From contig JAUSCI010000081.1 of NCBI GenBank assembly GCA_030651305.1, forward strand, positions 1 through 56,556: a stretch of DNA of 56,556 nucleotides. Direction: 5' to 3'. Source of the DNA: Sulfuritalea sp. (GTDB taxonomy: Bacteria; Pseudomonadota; Gammaproteobacteria; Burkholderiales; Rhodocyclaceae). This document shows positions 36,142-44,619 of the stretch, piece by piece. The notes below the pieces were generated by a model that made no database searches, was not told the origin of the DNA, and saw only the letters and a list, made by a program, of their open reading frames with translations. A program made the position numbers and the translations under genes. Each line of letters begins with the position of its first letter. Within the stretch, counting starts at the first letter, position 1.

Positions 36142-37182
36142 CTATGACCGGAACGGCCACAGGTGAAAAAAACGCCGGATGCGCCGCCAGATTTCCGCCA
36201 GCCCGTGCGGCTCGAAAATCAGGAAGCCGACGATCAGTGCGCCGAAGACGATGGTCCGCACCGGCGCCAGAAAAACCATGGCCTCGCTGGCGTTGGGCAG
36301 CCAACCGACCATCAGCTTGAGCACCTCAGGCACCAGGGTCATGAACACCGCGCCAAGGATGCCGCCGAGGATGCTGCCCATGCCGCCGACGATAATGGCG
36401 GCAAGAAAAAATATCGACATCAGCAGCGGAAAGCTTTCCGGGGTCACCGAACGGAAAAAGTAGGCCCACAGGCCGCCCGCGACGCCGGCGTAGAACGAAG
36501 ACAGGCCGAACGACAGCAGCTTGTAGCGCAGCAGCGGGATGCCCAGCACTTCGGCCGAGATGTCGCGGTCGCGGATGGCGATGAAGGCGCGGCCGATGCG
36601 GGTACGAAACAGGTTGGCGGCGCCGGCCAGCATCAGCACCGTGAACGGCATGATCAGCCAGTAGAGGCGGAACTCGGTATCCAGCGCCAGGCCGAAGATT
36701 GTCGCCGGCGGTACGGTGAGGCCCGCCGTGCCGCCGGTAACGCGGGTCCAGTTGGCAAAGATGAAATGCAGGATGAAGGAGGCGGCGATGGTGGCGATCG
36801 CCAGATACAGACCCTTGACGCGCAGCGAGGGAATGCCGACCACCAGGCCGACCAGCATCGCCGCGCCGCCGGCGCAAAGAAGGTTGAGCAGGACCGGTGT
36901 GCCGAGCTGCTTTTCCAGCACCGCCACGGCATAGGCGCCGACGCCCATGAAGGCCGCCTGGCCGAGGCTGACCTGGCCGGTGTAGCCGGTGAGGATGTTG
37001 AGCCCGGTGGCGCTGGCGACGTTGATCGCCACCAGGCAAGCCAGATACAGCCAGTACTGGCCGGCGAAGAACGGGAACAGTACCAGTCCCGTCCCGAGCA
37101 CGCAGAGCCAGACCCGCTTGGTGTGGCTGTCGAACAGCGCTTCGTCCTGACTGTAGGTCTCGCGGGCTGAGCCGATGCGCAT
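36142..37182 (-). CDS. livM: LIV-type ABC transporter permease LivM
   Basis: 346 residues, multiple membrane segments starting at VWLCVLGTGLVLFPFF. The family block SGLNILTGYTGQVSLGQAAFMGVGAY (broken here as LNILTGYTGQVSLGQAA) and the IRDRDISAEVLGIPLLRYKL cytoplasmic loop are present. Its start overlaps the stop of livH by one base. Half of the inner-membrane channel. Confidence 0.92.
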   Translation of the reverse strand: MRIGSARETYSQDEALFDSHTKRVWLCVLGTGLVLFPFFAGQYWLYLACLVAINVASATGLNILTGYTGQVSLGQAAFMGVGAYAVAVLEKQLGTPVLLNLLCAGGAAMLVGLVVGIPSLRVKGLYLAIATIAASFILHFIFANWTRVTGGTAGLTVPPATIFGLALDTEFRLYWLIMPFTVLMLAGAANLFRTRIGRAFIAIRDRDISAEVLGIPLLRYKLLSFGLSSFYAGVAGGLWAYFFRSVTPESFPLLMSIFFLAAIIVGGMGSILGGILGAVFMTLVPEVLKLMVGWLPNASEAMVFLAPVRTIVFGALIVGFLIFEPHGLAEIWRRIRRFFHLWPFRS

Positions 37183-38069
37183 CAGAGCCTCTCGATCTCG
37201 TGGGTGCCGAACAGGCCGTAGGGTCGGACCATCAGGATCAGGACCAGCAGCGAGAAGGTCGCCAGCAGCTTGAATTCGCCGCCGAAGTAGGTGCCGGTCC
37301 AGGACTCGACCAGCCCCACCAGCAAGCCGCCGACCAGCGCGCCGGGCACGCTGTCGAGGCCGCCGACGATGACCACCACCAGCACCGAGAGGCCGAACAC
37401 GCCCATGGTCGGCGACAGGCTCGAAATGCTGCCGACGATGATGCCGCCGATCGCCGCGACCATGGCCGCGACCACCCAGGTCAGCGAAAACACGCGCGGC
37501 ACGTCGATGCCCATCGAATAGGCCGCGGCCTGGTCCGAGGCCGTCGCGCGCAGCGCCACGCCGCCACGCCAGAAACGGAACACCAGCAGCACGCAGGCGA
37601 TCAGCGCGACGGCGGCGAGGAAGCCGTAGAAGATCTTCGGCGACACCATCGCCTCGCCGATCAGCACCGTGTCGGACGGCATGAAATCCGGCAGGCGCAG
37701 CTGGTCGGCGCCCCAGATGAGTTCGACGGTGCCGACCAGGATCGAGGAGAGGCCGACCGTGATCATGAACACCGAGATCGGCGCCTCGCCCAGCATCGGC
37801 CGGATCAGCAGGCGCTCGATGACGGCGCCGAGGATGCCGCTACCGATCACCGCGGCGATGATGCCGATCCAGATCGGCCAGCCCATGCTCGATGTCGCGG
37901 CGAAAAAGAAATAGGCTCCCATCATCAGCATCTCGCCGATCGCCAGATTCACTACCCGCGTCGCCTTGTAGATCAGCACGAAGGCAAGCCCGGCCAGTGC
38001 GTACAAACCGCCGCTGCCGAGGCCGGCGAAACTGACTTCGGCCAGCATCAGCCAGTCGAAGCCGATCAT
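37182..38069 (-). CDS. livH: LIV-type ABC transporter permease LivH
   Basis: 295 residues from the ATG at 38069 (MIGFDWLMLAEVSFAGLGSG); the frame is open farther upstream, inside livG, but that part is shadow sequence. Typical LivH blocks: GLAFVLIYKATRVVNLAIGE, ATASDQAAAYSMGIDV and GGLDSVPGALVGGLLVGL. The start overlaps the livG stop as ATGA. Confidence 0.93.
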   Translation of the reverse strand: MIGFDWLMLAEVSFAGLGSGGLYALAGLAFVLIYKATRVVNLAIGEMLMMGAYFFFAATSSMGWPIWIGIIAAVIGSGILGAVIERLLIRPMLGEAPISVFMITVGLSSILVGTVELIWGADQLRLPDFMPSDTVLIGEAMVSPKIFYGFLAAVALIACVLLVFRFWRGGVALRATASDQAAAYSMGIDVPRVFSLTWVVAAMVAAIGGIIVGSISSLSPTMGVFGLSVLVVVIVGGLDSVPGALVGGLLVGLVESWTGTYFGGEFKLLATFSLLVLILMVRPYGLFGTHEIERL

Positions 38070-38896
38070 GCTGCCTCCCTGGCCTGGCGCAGCCTGTGCC
38101 GCAGCTCGGCGACGTTGCCCGAGCCGAGGTAGGCGCGGATCACTTCCGGATCGGCCTGGACGTCGGCCGGCGCGCCCTCGGCGATCACCTCGCCGAAATT
38201 CAGCACCACGACGTGGTCGGAGATGTCCATCACCATGCCCATGTCGTGCTCGACCATCAGGATGGTGACGCCCCATTCCTCGCGCACGTCGAGGATGAAG
38301 CGCGCCATGTCCTCGGTCTCTTCGCGGTTCATGCCGGCCACCGGCTCGTCGAGCATCAGCACCTGCGGCTGCATGGCCAGCGCGCGGGCCATTTCCACCC
38401 GCTTCTGCAGGCCATAGGACAGCGCCGCCACCGGCGCATTACGGATGTGGTCGATTTCGAGGAAATCGATGATGCGCTCCTCGATGTCGGCGCGCAGGCG
38501 CATTTCCTCGCGCCGGGCGCGGCCGTAGTAAAGCAGCGCGTCGAGTACGCCGCTGTGCAGGTGGCAGTGGCGGCCGAGCTTGATGTTGTCGAGCACGGTC
38601 ATGCCGCGGAACAGCGCGATGTTCTGGAAGGTGCGGGCAAGCCCCAGCTTGGCCCTCAAGGGCGCCGCGAGGCGGGTGATCTCATCGCCGCGGAAGCGGA
38701 TGTGGCCGGCGCCCGGATGGTAGAAGCCCGAGATGGTGTTGAACAGCGATGTCTTGCCGGCGCCGTTGGGACCGATGACCGACGTGATGGTGCCGGGCGC
38801 CACCTCGAAGCTGACGCCGTTCAATGCCGTGACGCCGCCGAAGGCCAGCGTCACGCCGTCGATTTCCAGTATGGGGTTGGCGGTAGGGCCGGGCAC
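38066..38896 (-). CDS. livG: LIV-type ABC transporter ATP-binding protein LivG
   Basis: 276 residues. Walker A IGPNGAGKTSLFN, the LivG-specific LARTFQNIALFRGMTVLDN, signature ALSYGLQKRVEMARA (the SYG variant is usual in LivG), Walker B VLMLDEPVAGMN and a final VVVLNFGEVIAEG block. First gene of the minus-strand operon livG-livH-livM-binding protein-livF-acyl-CoA ligase. Confidence 0.93.
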   Translation of the reverse strand: MPGPTANPILEIDGVTLAFGGVTALNGVSFEVAPGTITSVIGPNGAGKTSLFNTISGFYHPGAGHIRFRGDEITRLAAPLRAKLGLARTFQNIALFRGMTVLDNIKLGRHCHLHSGVLDALLYYGRARREEMRLRADIEERIIDFLEIDHIRNAPVAALSYGLQKRVEMARALAMQPQVLMLDEPVAGMNREETEDMARFILDVREEWGVTILMVEHDMGMVMDISDHVVVLNFGEVIAEGAPADVQADPEVIRAYLGSGNVAELRHRLRQAREAA

Positions 38897-38943
38897 CCGT
38901 GTCCCCTCGGTTGCAATGATGGCTGCTCTGGCCGGACGTCACA

Positions 38944-38959
38944 AAGCAAGCGCTTGGTT
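38944..38959. promoter_or_regulatory. Candidate operator palindrome upstream of livG
   Basis: AAGCAAGCGCTTGGTT: a perfect CAAGCGCTTG core (38947-38956) with further matching flanks, 48 bp before the livG start. The shape is like a TetR-family operator; regulation of acid-uptake and acyl-CoA genes by such repressors is common. No regulator gene is in the window. Confidence 0.4.
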
Positions 38960-39030
38960 GAAATACCGGCCGGACTTTAGCATGCTTTCACGCGCCCAAG
39001 CGCGGCCGGAAGTACGGCGCGAACAGCCGA

Positions 39031-40035
39031 TCAGAGCTTGGTCGGATCGAACCCGGTTTCCTTGTAGATCGACTGCAGCAGGTCTTTGCCGACGCGATCG
39101 GCCATCTTGCTATGCACCGGCAACATCGCCTTCTTGAAGGCCATCTTCTCTTCCTTCGTCGGCACATAGATGGCGGTCTTGCCGCTCTTCCTGACGCCTT
39201 CCAGCGCATGGTCGTTTTCTTCCTGCGCAATCTTGTTGGCGTAGACCGTGGCCTCCTTCATGGCCAGCTCAAGCTGGCCGCGAATATCCGCCGGCAAGGC
39301 ATCCCAGAATTTCTTGTTCACCACCACCGCGTAGCCGAGGTAGTTGTGATCGGTGATGATCATGTACTTCTGCACTTCGTGCATCTTCTGGGTGAACAGG
39401 TTGGAATGCGGATTGTCGGTGCCATCGACCACGCCCGTCTGCAGCGCCTGATAGACCTCGGAGAAGGCCATCACCTGCGGCAGGGCGCCGAGCGCGCGGT
39501 ATTCCTCTTCGAGCACCTTGGAGGACTGGATGCGCATCTTCTTGCCCTTGAGGTCGGCCGGCGTCCTGATCGGAGTATTGGCGGAAAACGACTTGAAGCC
39601 GTTATCCCAGAACGCCAGTCCCTTGATCCCCCTGGATTCGAGCTTGAGCAGCAACGAAGCGCCGATCGGTCCCTGCGTGATCTTGTGCAGGTCGACGAAG
39701 TCATCGAAGATATAGGGGAAGTCGAAAACCTCGAATTCCTTGACGCCGAGCGGGCCGAACTTGGACAGCGACGGCGCCAGCATCTGCACCGCGCCGAGTT
39801 GCAGGGCCTCGACTTCTTCCTTGTCCTTGTACAAGGAGCTGTTGGCATAGACCTCGACCTTGGCCCTGCCCTTGGTCAACTCCGCCGCCCGCTTGGCGAA
39901 GAACTCGGATGCCTTGCCTTTCGGCGTATCGGCGGCCACCACGTGACTGAACTTGATGACGATAGGCGTCTGCGCAATTGCCAGTGCGGAAAAGGCCGCC
40001 GTCGCCAGGCCGATGAACAGGGTACGAATTTTCAT
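39031..40035 (-). CDS. TRAP transporter solute-binding protein (DctP family)
   Basis: 334 residues from the ATG at 40035, chosen because it begins a clean Sec signal peptide (RTLFIGLATAAFSALAIAQ) and has GGAAGA upstream; 28 more codons are open before it. Mature start IVIKFSHVVAADTPKG. The DctP substrate block is visible: the MRIQSSKVLEEEYRALGA region with the ligand-binding Arg, then VDGTDNPHSNLFTQKM. TRAP ligands are usually C4-dicarboxylates or other organic acids. No DctQ or DctM membrane gene lies nearby. Confidence 0.9.
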   Translation of the reverse strand: MKIRTLFIGLATAAFSALAIAQTPIVIKFSHVVAADTPKGKASEFFAKRAAELTKGRAKVEVYANSSLYKDKEEVEALQLGAVQMLAPSLSKFGPLGVKEFEVFDFPYIFDDFVDLHKITQGPIGASLLLKLESRGIKGLAFWDNGFKSFSANTPIRTPADLKGKKMRIQSSKVLEEEYRALGALPQVMAFSEVYQALQTGVVDGTDNPHSNLFTQKMHEVQKYMIITDHNYLGYAVVVNKKFWDALPADIRGQLELAMKEATVYANKIAQEENDHALEGVRKSGKTAIYVPTKEEKMAFKKAMLPVHSKMADRVGKDLLQSIYKETGFDPTKL

Positions 40036-40149
40036 GATGGATCTTCCTCGGAATGTTGTGGCCGCAACACTACCACTCCTCGCACCTCGCCGTCGAGAAT
40101 TTGCCACAGTGCCGGGCAACGTGAAATGCCGTAACGGAAAGCGGGGATG

Positions 40150-41082
40150 CTAGCCGGGCAGAGGAATCGGCATCATGGTAACGATTCCGGTGGCGGCATA
40201 GGTTTCGCAACGGTCGACGAACTCCTTGGTACTCTTGGGCATGCTTACTCGTGCCCGGGTGACGTGAAAGATCAGGTCGCGCCCATTGCAGATGAGCTGG
40301 GTACCGAAGGAAGCCACTCGTTGTTCGTGCACACTGTCCGGGTTTTTCAAAATGGGCCGGAAGTTGGCGAGTCGTTCGCCCGCAGCAACCATCTCGGCCC
40401 AGATGTCAAAGATTTCAGGGTCGGTACGCAAGGTTTCCACTTTGATCCGGGCGACGCGGGCGAATTCGCGGATCACCGCATCAATGCCGGGGAACATGGC
40501 TGTGTTGAAGGTACGCAGCATGGCTTCGGCGACGTCGTCGATGCCGCGCATGGCCTGAGCCATCTTCACGTAGCGACTGTCGTAAAAGGCCTCAAGGGGG
40601 ATCGAGAAGGCGCGGAAGGGTTCGCCCCACAACTCGTCGATGCCTTCCTCGCCACTGCGGTGGAGTACCAGACGACAAAGCGAGAGGGCCTCCTGCAGAC
40701 AGCGGCCGCATTCCCGCATCAGGTCGTTGCTGGATGATATTTCCACGCCGACCGATTGCAGATCAACCAGGCGGGTGAAGATGTCGGTGGCGCGGTTGAA
40801 CATGGCGCCGGCATACATCGCGCCCTTGACCCGCTTCTTGCCGGCATCGATTTCTTCCTCGTAGGCCTTTTTCGCCTCGGCAAGACGATGGCCCGGTATG
40901 TTGAGGCCATGCTCGATGTGGTTGAACAGGCGGCGGGTAAGCGCCTCGATCAGACGACGCTTGGTCTGGAGAGTGTCGTCCGGGACCGGGTAGGTCTTGA
41001 TCCAGTAGCCGTCGGTAAAGCTGCGCTCGCGTCCGTCGATAAGGCGCAAGGTGCCGTTGGGAATGTCCTGGTCCATGTTCAT
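40150..41082 (-). CDS. Conserved-looking hypothetical protein
   Basis: 310 residues from the ATG at 41082; another ATG 6 bp later and an open frame up to 41127 are alternatives, and none has a strong ribosome site. No family was recognised. The protein is mostly helical, soluble, without signal peptide. A lysine/glutamate-rich helix (RLAEAKKAYEEEIDAGKKR) and ECGRCLQEALSLCRLVLHRS with three cysteines stand out. It sits downstream of the nif remnants on the same strand, but nothing shows a link to them. Confidence 0.65.
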   Translation of the reverse strand: MNMDQDIPNGTLRLIDGRERSFTDGYWIKTYPVPDDTLQTKRRLIEALTRRLFNHIEHGLNIPGHRLAEAKKAYEEEIDAGKKRVKGAMYAGAMFNRATDIFTRLVDLQSVGVEISSSNDLMRECGRCLQEALSLCRLVLHRSGEEGIDELWGEPFRAFSIPLEAFYDSRYVKMAQAMRGIDDVAEAMLRTFNTAMFPGIDAVIREFARVARIKVETLRTDPEIFDIWAEMVAAGERLANFRPILKNPDSVHEQRVASFGTQLICNGRDLIFHVTRARVSMPKSTKEFVDRCETYAATGIVTMMPIPLPG

Positions 41083-41202
41083 GAAATGTCGTGGAGCGAT
41101 TCGGGTTGCGCCGGTCCATGCTAGCAAGTCCGCAGGATGATACTGCGGAACGCATTGCCCGGCTTCGCGGCGTCGGTGCCGGCACGGCCCATGGCCGATG
41201 CA

Positions 41203-41547
41203 TCAGGCGTACTCGGGCTGGAACGCCTGCTCCGGATTCGTTACAGGGCCGTCCCCGCTCCAATAGGGCGACAGCTTTCTGAGTTGCGCAATGATGGGCG
41301 GCACGGCGGCAATCACGCGGCCGACTTCCTCTTCGGTGTTGTAGCGCGACAGCGAAAAGCGGATGGTGCCATGCGCGGCGGTGTAGGGAATGCCCATGGC
41401 GCGCATGACGTGGGAAGGCTCCAGCGAACCCGAGGTGCAGGCCGAGCCGCTGGAGGCGGCGATGCCTTCCTTGTTCACTAGCAGCAGAATGCCTTCACCC
41501 TCGACATATTCAAATGCAATGCTGGCCGTGTTGGGCAGGCTCGTCCG
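41203..41547 (-). pseudogene. nifS: nifS 3' fragment (cysteine desulfurase C-terminus)
   Basis: About 115 codons reading LPNTASIAFEYVEGEGILLL, then NKEGIAASSGSACTSGSLEP with the active-site cysteine loop, SHVMRAMGIPYTAAHGTIRF, and a C-terminus with PPIIAQLRKLSPYW. These are NifS (nif-specific cysteine desulfurase) features. The PLP lysine and the first two thirds of the enzyme (about 400 residues in full) are missing. The upstream edge near 41540 joins the first codons of another nif-linked gene, so the fragment cannot be a working enzyme. Confidence 0.85.
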
Positions 41548-41581
41548 CCGCTTCGGCGGCGAGGGTGGCGACAGCAGTCAT
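41540..41581 (-). pseudogene. 5' stub of a gene following nifX (probably DUF269, nifX-associated)
   Basis: An ATG with GGAGAG upstream begins MTAVATLAAEAADEP, then runs into the nifS fragment in the wrong frame and stops after about 22 codons. Position right after nifX and the N-terminal style suggest the DUF269 nifX-associated protein. The assignment is from gene order and memory of the family's N-terminus, so moderate only. Confidence 0.45.
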
Positions 41582-41612
41582 GGTGTCTCTCCGTAAGTTG
41601 ATTCGGTAATCA

Positions 41613-42137
41613 TCATTCCTCCCAGCCGTCGGCGGCCATGCGCTCGAAGCGCCGGACATCGCTGTCTTTGCGCTGCGCCTTGACCACCCAGGTAATGCCG
41701 CCGTCCTTGATGGCGGCGCTGATCTGCTTCAGCAGGGGTTCGATCTCGGCCTCGTCGTCGAGACGAATCGGCTGGATGCCGGCGGCCAGCAACTGCTTTA
41801 CCGCCGAGGCACCGGCGGCGAGGCAATACACGGCGGCGCAGCCGGTGAGTGCGGCGATTTTGGCCGGCAGCTTGCTCTCGTTGCCATCCATGGTCTCCGG
41901 CGGAAACTCGGCCACCTTGACCAATTGGGCGCGTTCGCCGTCCAGCGCGAAAATCGCGAAGCCCCCGGCGGCGCCGAAGTGCTGGTTGACGTTGGCATGG
42001 TCGTCGCTGGCGAAGGCTACCCGCAGCATGTCCGGCGCCTCCGTAGTGGCGGACCATGCCAGGGCCAGGCGCCGGCCCGTTTTCCGGATCTCGGGCGGTG
42101 CCGGCCCAGAAGATGGATCGATGAACAGGGGTGTCAT
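41613..42137 (-). CDS. nifX: NifX, FeMo-cofactor biosynthesis carrier
   Basis: 174 residues from the ATG at 42137 (AGGAAAA upstream). An internal ATG at 42029, with GGAGG eight bases before it, is a possible second start. The conserved part begins MLRVAFASDDHANVNQHFGA and continues through FAIFALDGERAQLV and GCAAVYCLAAGASAVKQLLA to IQPIRLDDEAEIE. NifX binds and passes on cofactor precursors during nitrogenase maturation. It appears intact, though its partners nifN and nifS on either side are truncated. Confidence 0.88.
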   Translation of the reverse strand: MTPLFIDPSSGPAPPEIRKTGRRLALAWSATTEAPDMLRVAFASDDHANVNQHFGAAGGFAIFALDGERAQLVKVAEFPPETMDGNESKLPAKIAALTGCAAVYCLAAGASAVKQLLAAGIQPIRLDDEAEIEPLLKQISAAIKDGGITWVVKAQRKDSDVRRFERMAADGWEE

Positions 42138-42139
42138 GG

Positions 42140-42786
42140 TGGTTTTCCTGGAAAAGGTTGGCAACATCGAAAAGAGCCTGACGCGCACTGCGATAACCGA
42201 CCCAGGTCCGCGCGTAGCCGCCGACCCAGTCGTATTGCGGAAAGCCTGCGCGCAACAAGGGAATTTGCAGGCGATCAGCCGCCGCTGCGGCGTGGGAGTT
42301 GGAGACGATGAGCTGTGCGTGCCGCGCCAGTGCCTCGCGTTCAAGGTCTTCCAGATCGCCGATGTGCACCGATGCGGATGGCATGGCGGCCAGCGCGACG
42401 CGCAGGAAGCCGGTCATGAAGTGGGCATCCACCATCGCGTCCTGCAATTGCGCCCGCTGCCGGTCGATTTTTGCCGGCACCGGCTGGCCGGAGATCTGCG
42501 CCAGTACGAAAGTGAAAGCGTCGCAGGCATCCAGGCCGAGCAGGTGGTCGAAGCGGTGGTCCGGTACGCCGGTGCGCTCACGCAATAAATCGGCCGCCTT
42601 GTGCAGCGAGCGGCCGATGACCAGGCTCGCCACCGACTCGCCCATGCTCGCGATTTCATTCTTGGGCGTACCGCCGAGCGTCAGCGGCGTGGTTTCAGCA
42701 TCCACCAGATGACCGTCGAGCGAATCGCCGATATCGGGCAGCAGCACCGGACGCAGGCCGAAGGCTTCGATCCAGTCCTTGATGGC
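42140..42786 (-). pseudogene. nifN: nifN, 5'-truncated
   Basis: The reading from EAIKDWIEAFGLRPVLLPDI through LTLGGTPKNEIASMGESVAS, RSLHKAADLLRERTGVPDHR and FDHLLGLDACDAF to SARQALFDVANLFQENHHDT is the C-terminal half of NifN, the scaffold partner of NifE. The N-terminal half is gone: above 42786 the frame is merely the antisense of nifQ. The normal stop is also lost, the frame staying open through nifX to 41578, so the real 3' end is uncertain. Confidence 0.85.
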
Positions 42787-42789
42787 CTC

Positions 42790-43119
42790 GGTATCGACGA
42801 GTTCGACGATCTGGTCGCCCTGCTGCTGGCGCACCAGACCACGACGGCGCCCGATTCACGCTGACTGGCCCATGCCGTCGCCACCGCCAGCATGGCTGAC
42901 AACCATCTGTGGCAGGATCTCGGCCTGCCCAGCCGAACCGAACTCAACACGCTGATGCTGACCCGGTTCACCTCGCTCAAGCGCAAGAATCCCGGCGACA
43001 TGAAGTGGAAGAAGCTCTTCTACCGCCAGCTGTGCGAACAGGCCGAAGTGCCGATCTGCAAGTCTCCCAGTTGCGTAGAATGCTGCGATCATTCGATCTG
43101 CTTCGGCCCGGAATCATGA
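42790..43119 (+). pseudogene. nifQ: nifQ, 5'-truncated with an in-frame stop
   Basis: One frame reads IDEFDDLVALLLAHQTTTAP then DSR, a TGA at 42862-42864, then LAHAVATASMADNHLWQDLG and KWKKLFYRQLCEQAEVPICK ending [18 protein letters not shown]. The cysteine cluster C-x4-C-x2-C(C)-x4-C near the end is the NifQ molybdenum/Fe-S motif. Family resemblance continues on both sides of the TGA, so the stop interrupts a once-continuous gene (a tryptophan codon is the likely original). The first part of NifQ is missing beyond the junction with nifN. The stop codon overlaps the modA start. Confidence 0.8.
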
Positions 43120-43886
43120 ATGCCATTCGCGTTTGCTTTGCTCTTCTGATCTGCCTGCTCTCCTTGCCCGCCCTCGCCGGCGGCAAGATCACCATTGCCG
43201 CTGCCGCTGACCTAAAGTTCGCCCTGGAAGAAATCCTCGTTGCATTCAGGCAGGCCAACCCAGCCGACGAAGTGGAAACGATCTATGGCTCATCCGGAAA
43301 ATTTCACACTCAAATCCAGCAGGGCGCGCCCTTCGATCTCTATTTCTCCGCTGACATCGAATACCCGCGTCTGCTAGCGAAGGAAGGCCTTTCCGCCTCC
43401 GCAGCAAGACCCTATGCTGTAGGCCGCATCGTCCTCTGGAGCGTTTCGCGCGATGCACGCCAGATGACACTCGCCGACCTCGCCAATCCCGCCATCCGCA
43501 AAATCGCCATCGCCAATCCCAGGCACGCCCCCTATGGCAAACGCGCCGAAGAGGCGCTACGTGCGGCAGGCGTATGGGACAAGGTGGAAAGTCGCCTGGT
43601 GATGGGCGAGAACATCGCCCAGACGGCGCAATACGTGCAGACCGGCAACGCCGATGTCGGCATCATCGCGCTATCGCTGGCACTCAACAAGGAACTGGCC
43701 ACAAAAGGCGGCTACGCGCTGATCCCCAGCAAGCTCCACCAGCCGCTGGAACAGGGCTTCATCATCACCAAGCGCGCCGCCGGCAACCCGCTGGCGAAGC
43801 AGTTCGCCGACACCATGGACAGCCCCGAAGCACGTCGCATCATGGTCCGTTGGGGTTTCACGCTTCCGCAAGAAGCCACCAGGTAG
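43116..43886 (+). CDS. modA: Molybdate ABC transporter substrate-binding protein
   Basis: 256 residues from the ATG at 43116, which overlaps the nifQ stop (ATGA). Sec signal peptide [20 protein letters not shown], then [16 protein letters not shown], the ModA opening with the Ala-Ala-Asp anion site; [21 protein letters not shown] carries the conserved Ser of the binding pocket, and [12 protein letters not shown] a later ligand strand. Coupling to nifQ, itself a Mo-handling protein, shows a nif-associated molybdenum unit. Confidence 0.94.
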   Translation: MNAIRVCFALLICLLSLPALAGGKITIAAAADLKFALEEILVAFRQANPADEVETIYGSSGKFHTQIQQGAPFDLYFSADIEYPRLLAKEGLSASAARPYAVGRIVLWSVSRDARQMTLADLANPAIRKIAIANPRHAPYGKRAEEALRAAGVWDKVESRLVMGENIAQTAQYVQTGNADVGIIALSLALNKELATKGGYALIPSKLHQPLEQGFIITKRAAGNPLAKQFADTMDSPEARRIMVRWGFTLPQEATR

Positions 43887-43932
43887 GACTCGCCATCGCC
43901 CCTCCGCGCCATGTCGCGGTAGCATTCGCCCC

Positions 43933-44619
43933 ATGCTGAGTTTACCCAACCTCGCGTCCGACTTCGCCGCGATCTGGCTTACCTTCAAGCTGGCCACGGT
44001 CGTCACCCTGATCCTGCTGCTGATCGGCACGCCGATCGCCTGGTGGCTGGCGCGCACCCGCTCCTGGTGGAAAGGCCCGGTCGGCGCGATCGTCGCCCTG
44101 CCCATCGTGCTGCCGCCGACGGTGCTCGGCTTCTACCTGCTGCTAGTGATGGGGCCGCAGGGCGCGGTCGGGCAATTCACCGAGTGGGCCGGCATTGGCC
44201 TCTTGCCCTTCACCTTCTGGGGCCTCGTGGTGGCCTCGGTGTTCTACTCCATGCCCTTCGTCGTGCAGCCGATCCAGAATGCCTTCGAAGCCATCGGCGA
44301 GCGGCCGCTGGAAGCGGCGGCCACGCTACGGGCGTCGCCGCTCGATGCTTTTTTCAGCGTCGCCGTGCCGCTGGCGAAGCCCGGTTTCATCACCGCCGCA
44401 ATCCTCGGTTTCGCCCACACCGTCGGCGAGTTTGGCGTGGTGCTGATGATCGGCGGCAACATCCCGGAAAAGACCCGTGTCGTCTCGGTGCTGATCTACG
44501 ACCACGTCGAGGCGCTCGAATACACCCAGGCGCACTGGCTGGCCGGCGGCATGTTGATTTTCTCCTTCTTCGTGCTGCTGGCGCTCTACTCGCTGAATCC
44601 TAGCGGAAAGCGGAAATGA
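43933..44619 (+). CDS. modB: Molybdate ABC transporter permease
   Basis: 228 residues, about five membrane segments ([40 protein letters not shown]). The EAA loop is [20 protein letters not shown], followed by [20 protein letters not shown] typical of ModB. It overlaps modC by 4 bp. Confidence 0.94.
   Translation: MLSLPNLASDFAAIWLTFKLATVVTLILLLIGTPIAWWLARTRSWWKGPVGAIVALPIVLPPTVLGFYLLLVMGPQGAVGQFTEWAGIGLLPFTFWGLVVASVFYSMPFVVQPIQNAFEAIGERPLEAAATLRASPLDAFFSVAVPLAKPGFITAAILGFAHTVGEFGVVLMIGGNIPEKTRVVSVLIYDHVEALEYTQAHWLAGGMLIFSFFVLLALYSLNPSGKRK

Noticed and set aside
41578-42834. A 418-residue NifN-like protein as one gene
   Set aside because: Only the middle part resembles NifN; the N-terminal 16 codons are antisense nifQ and the last 190 or so are a shadow of nifX.
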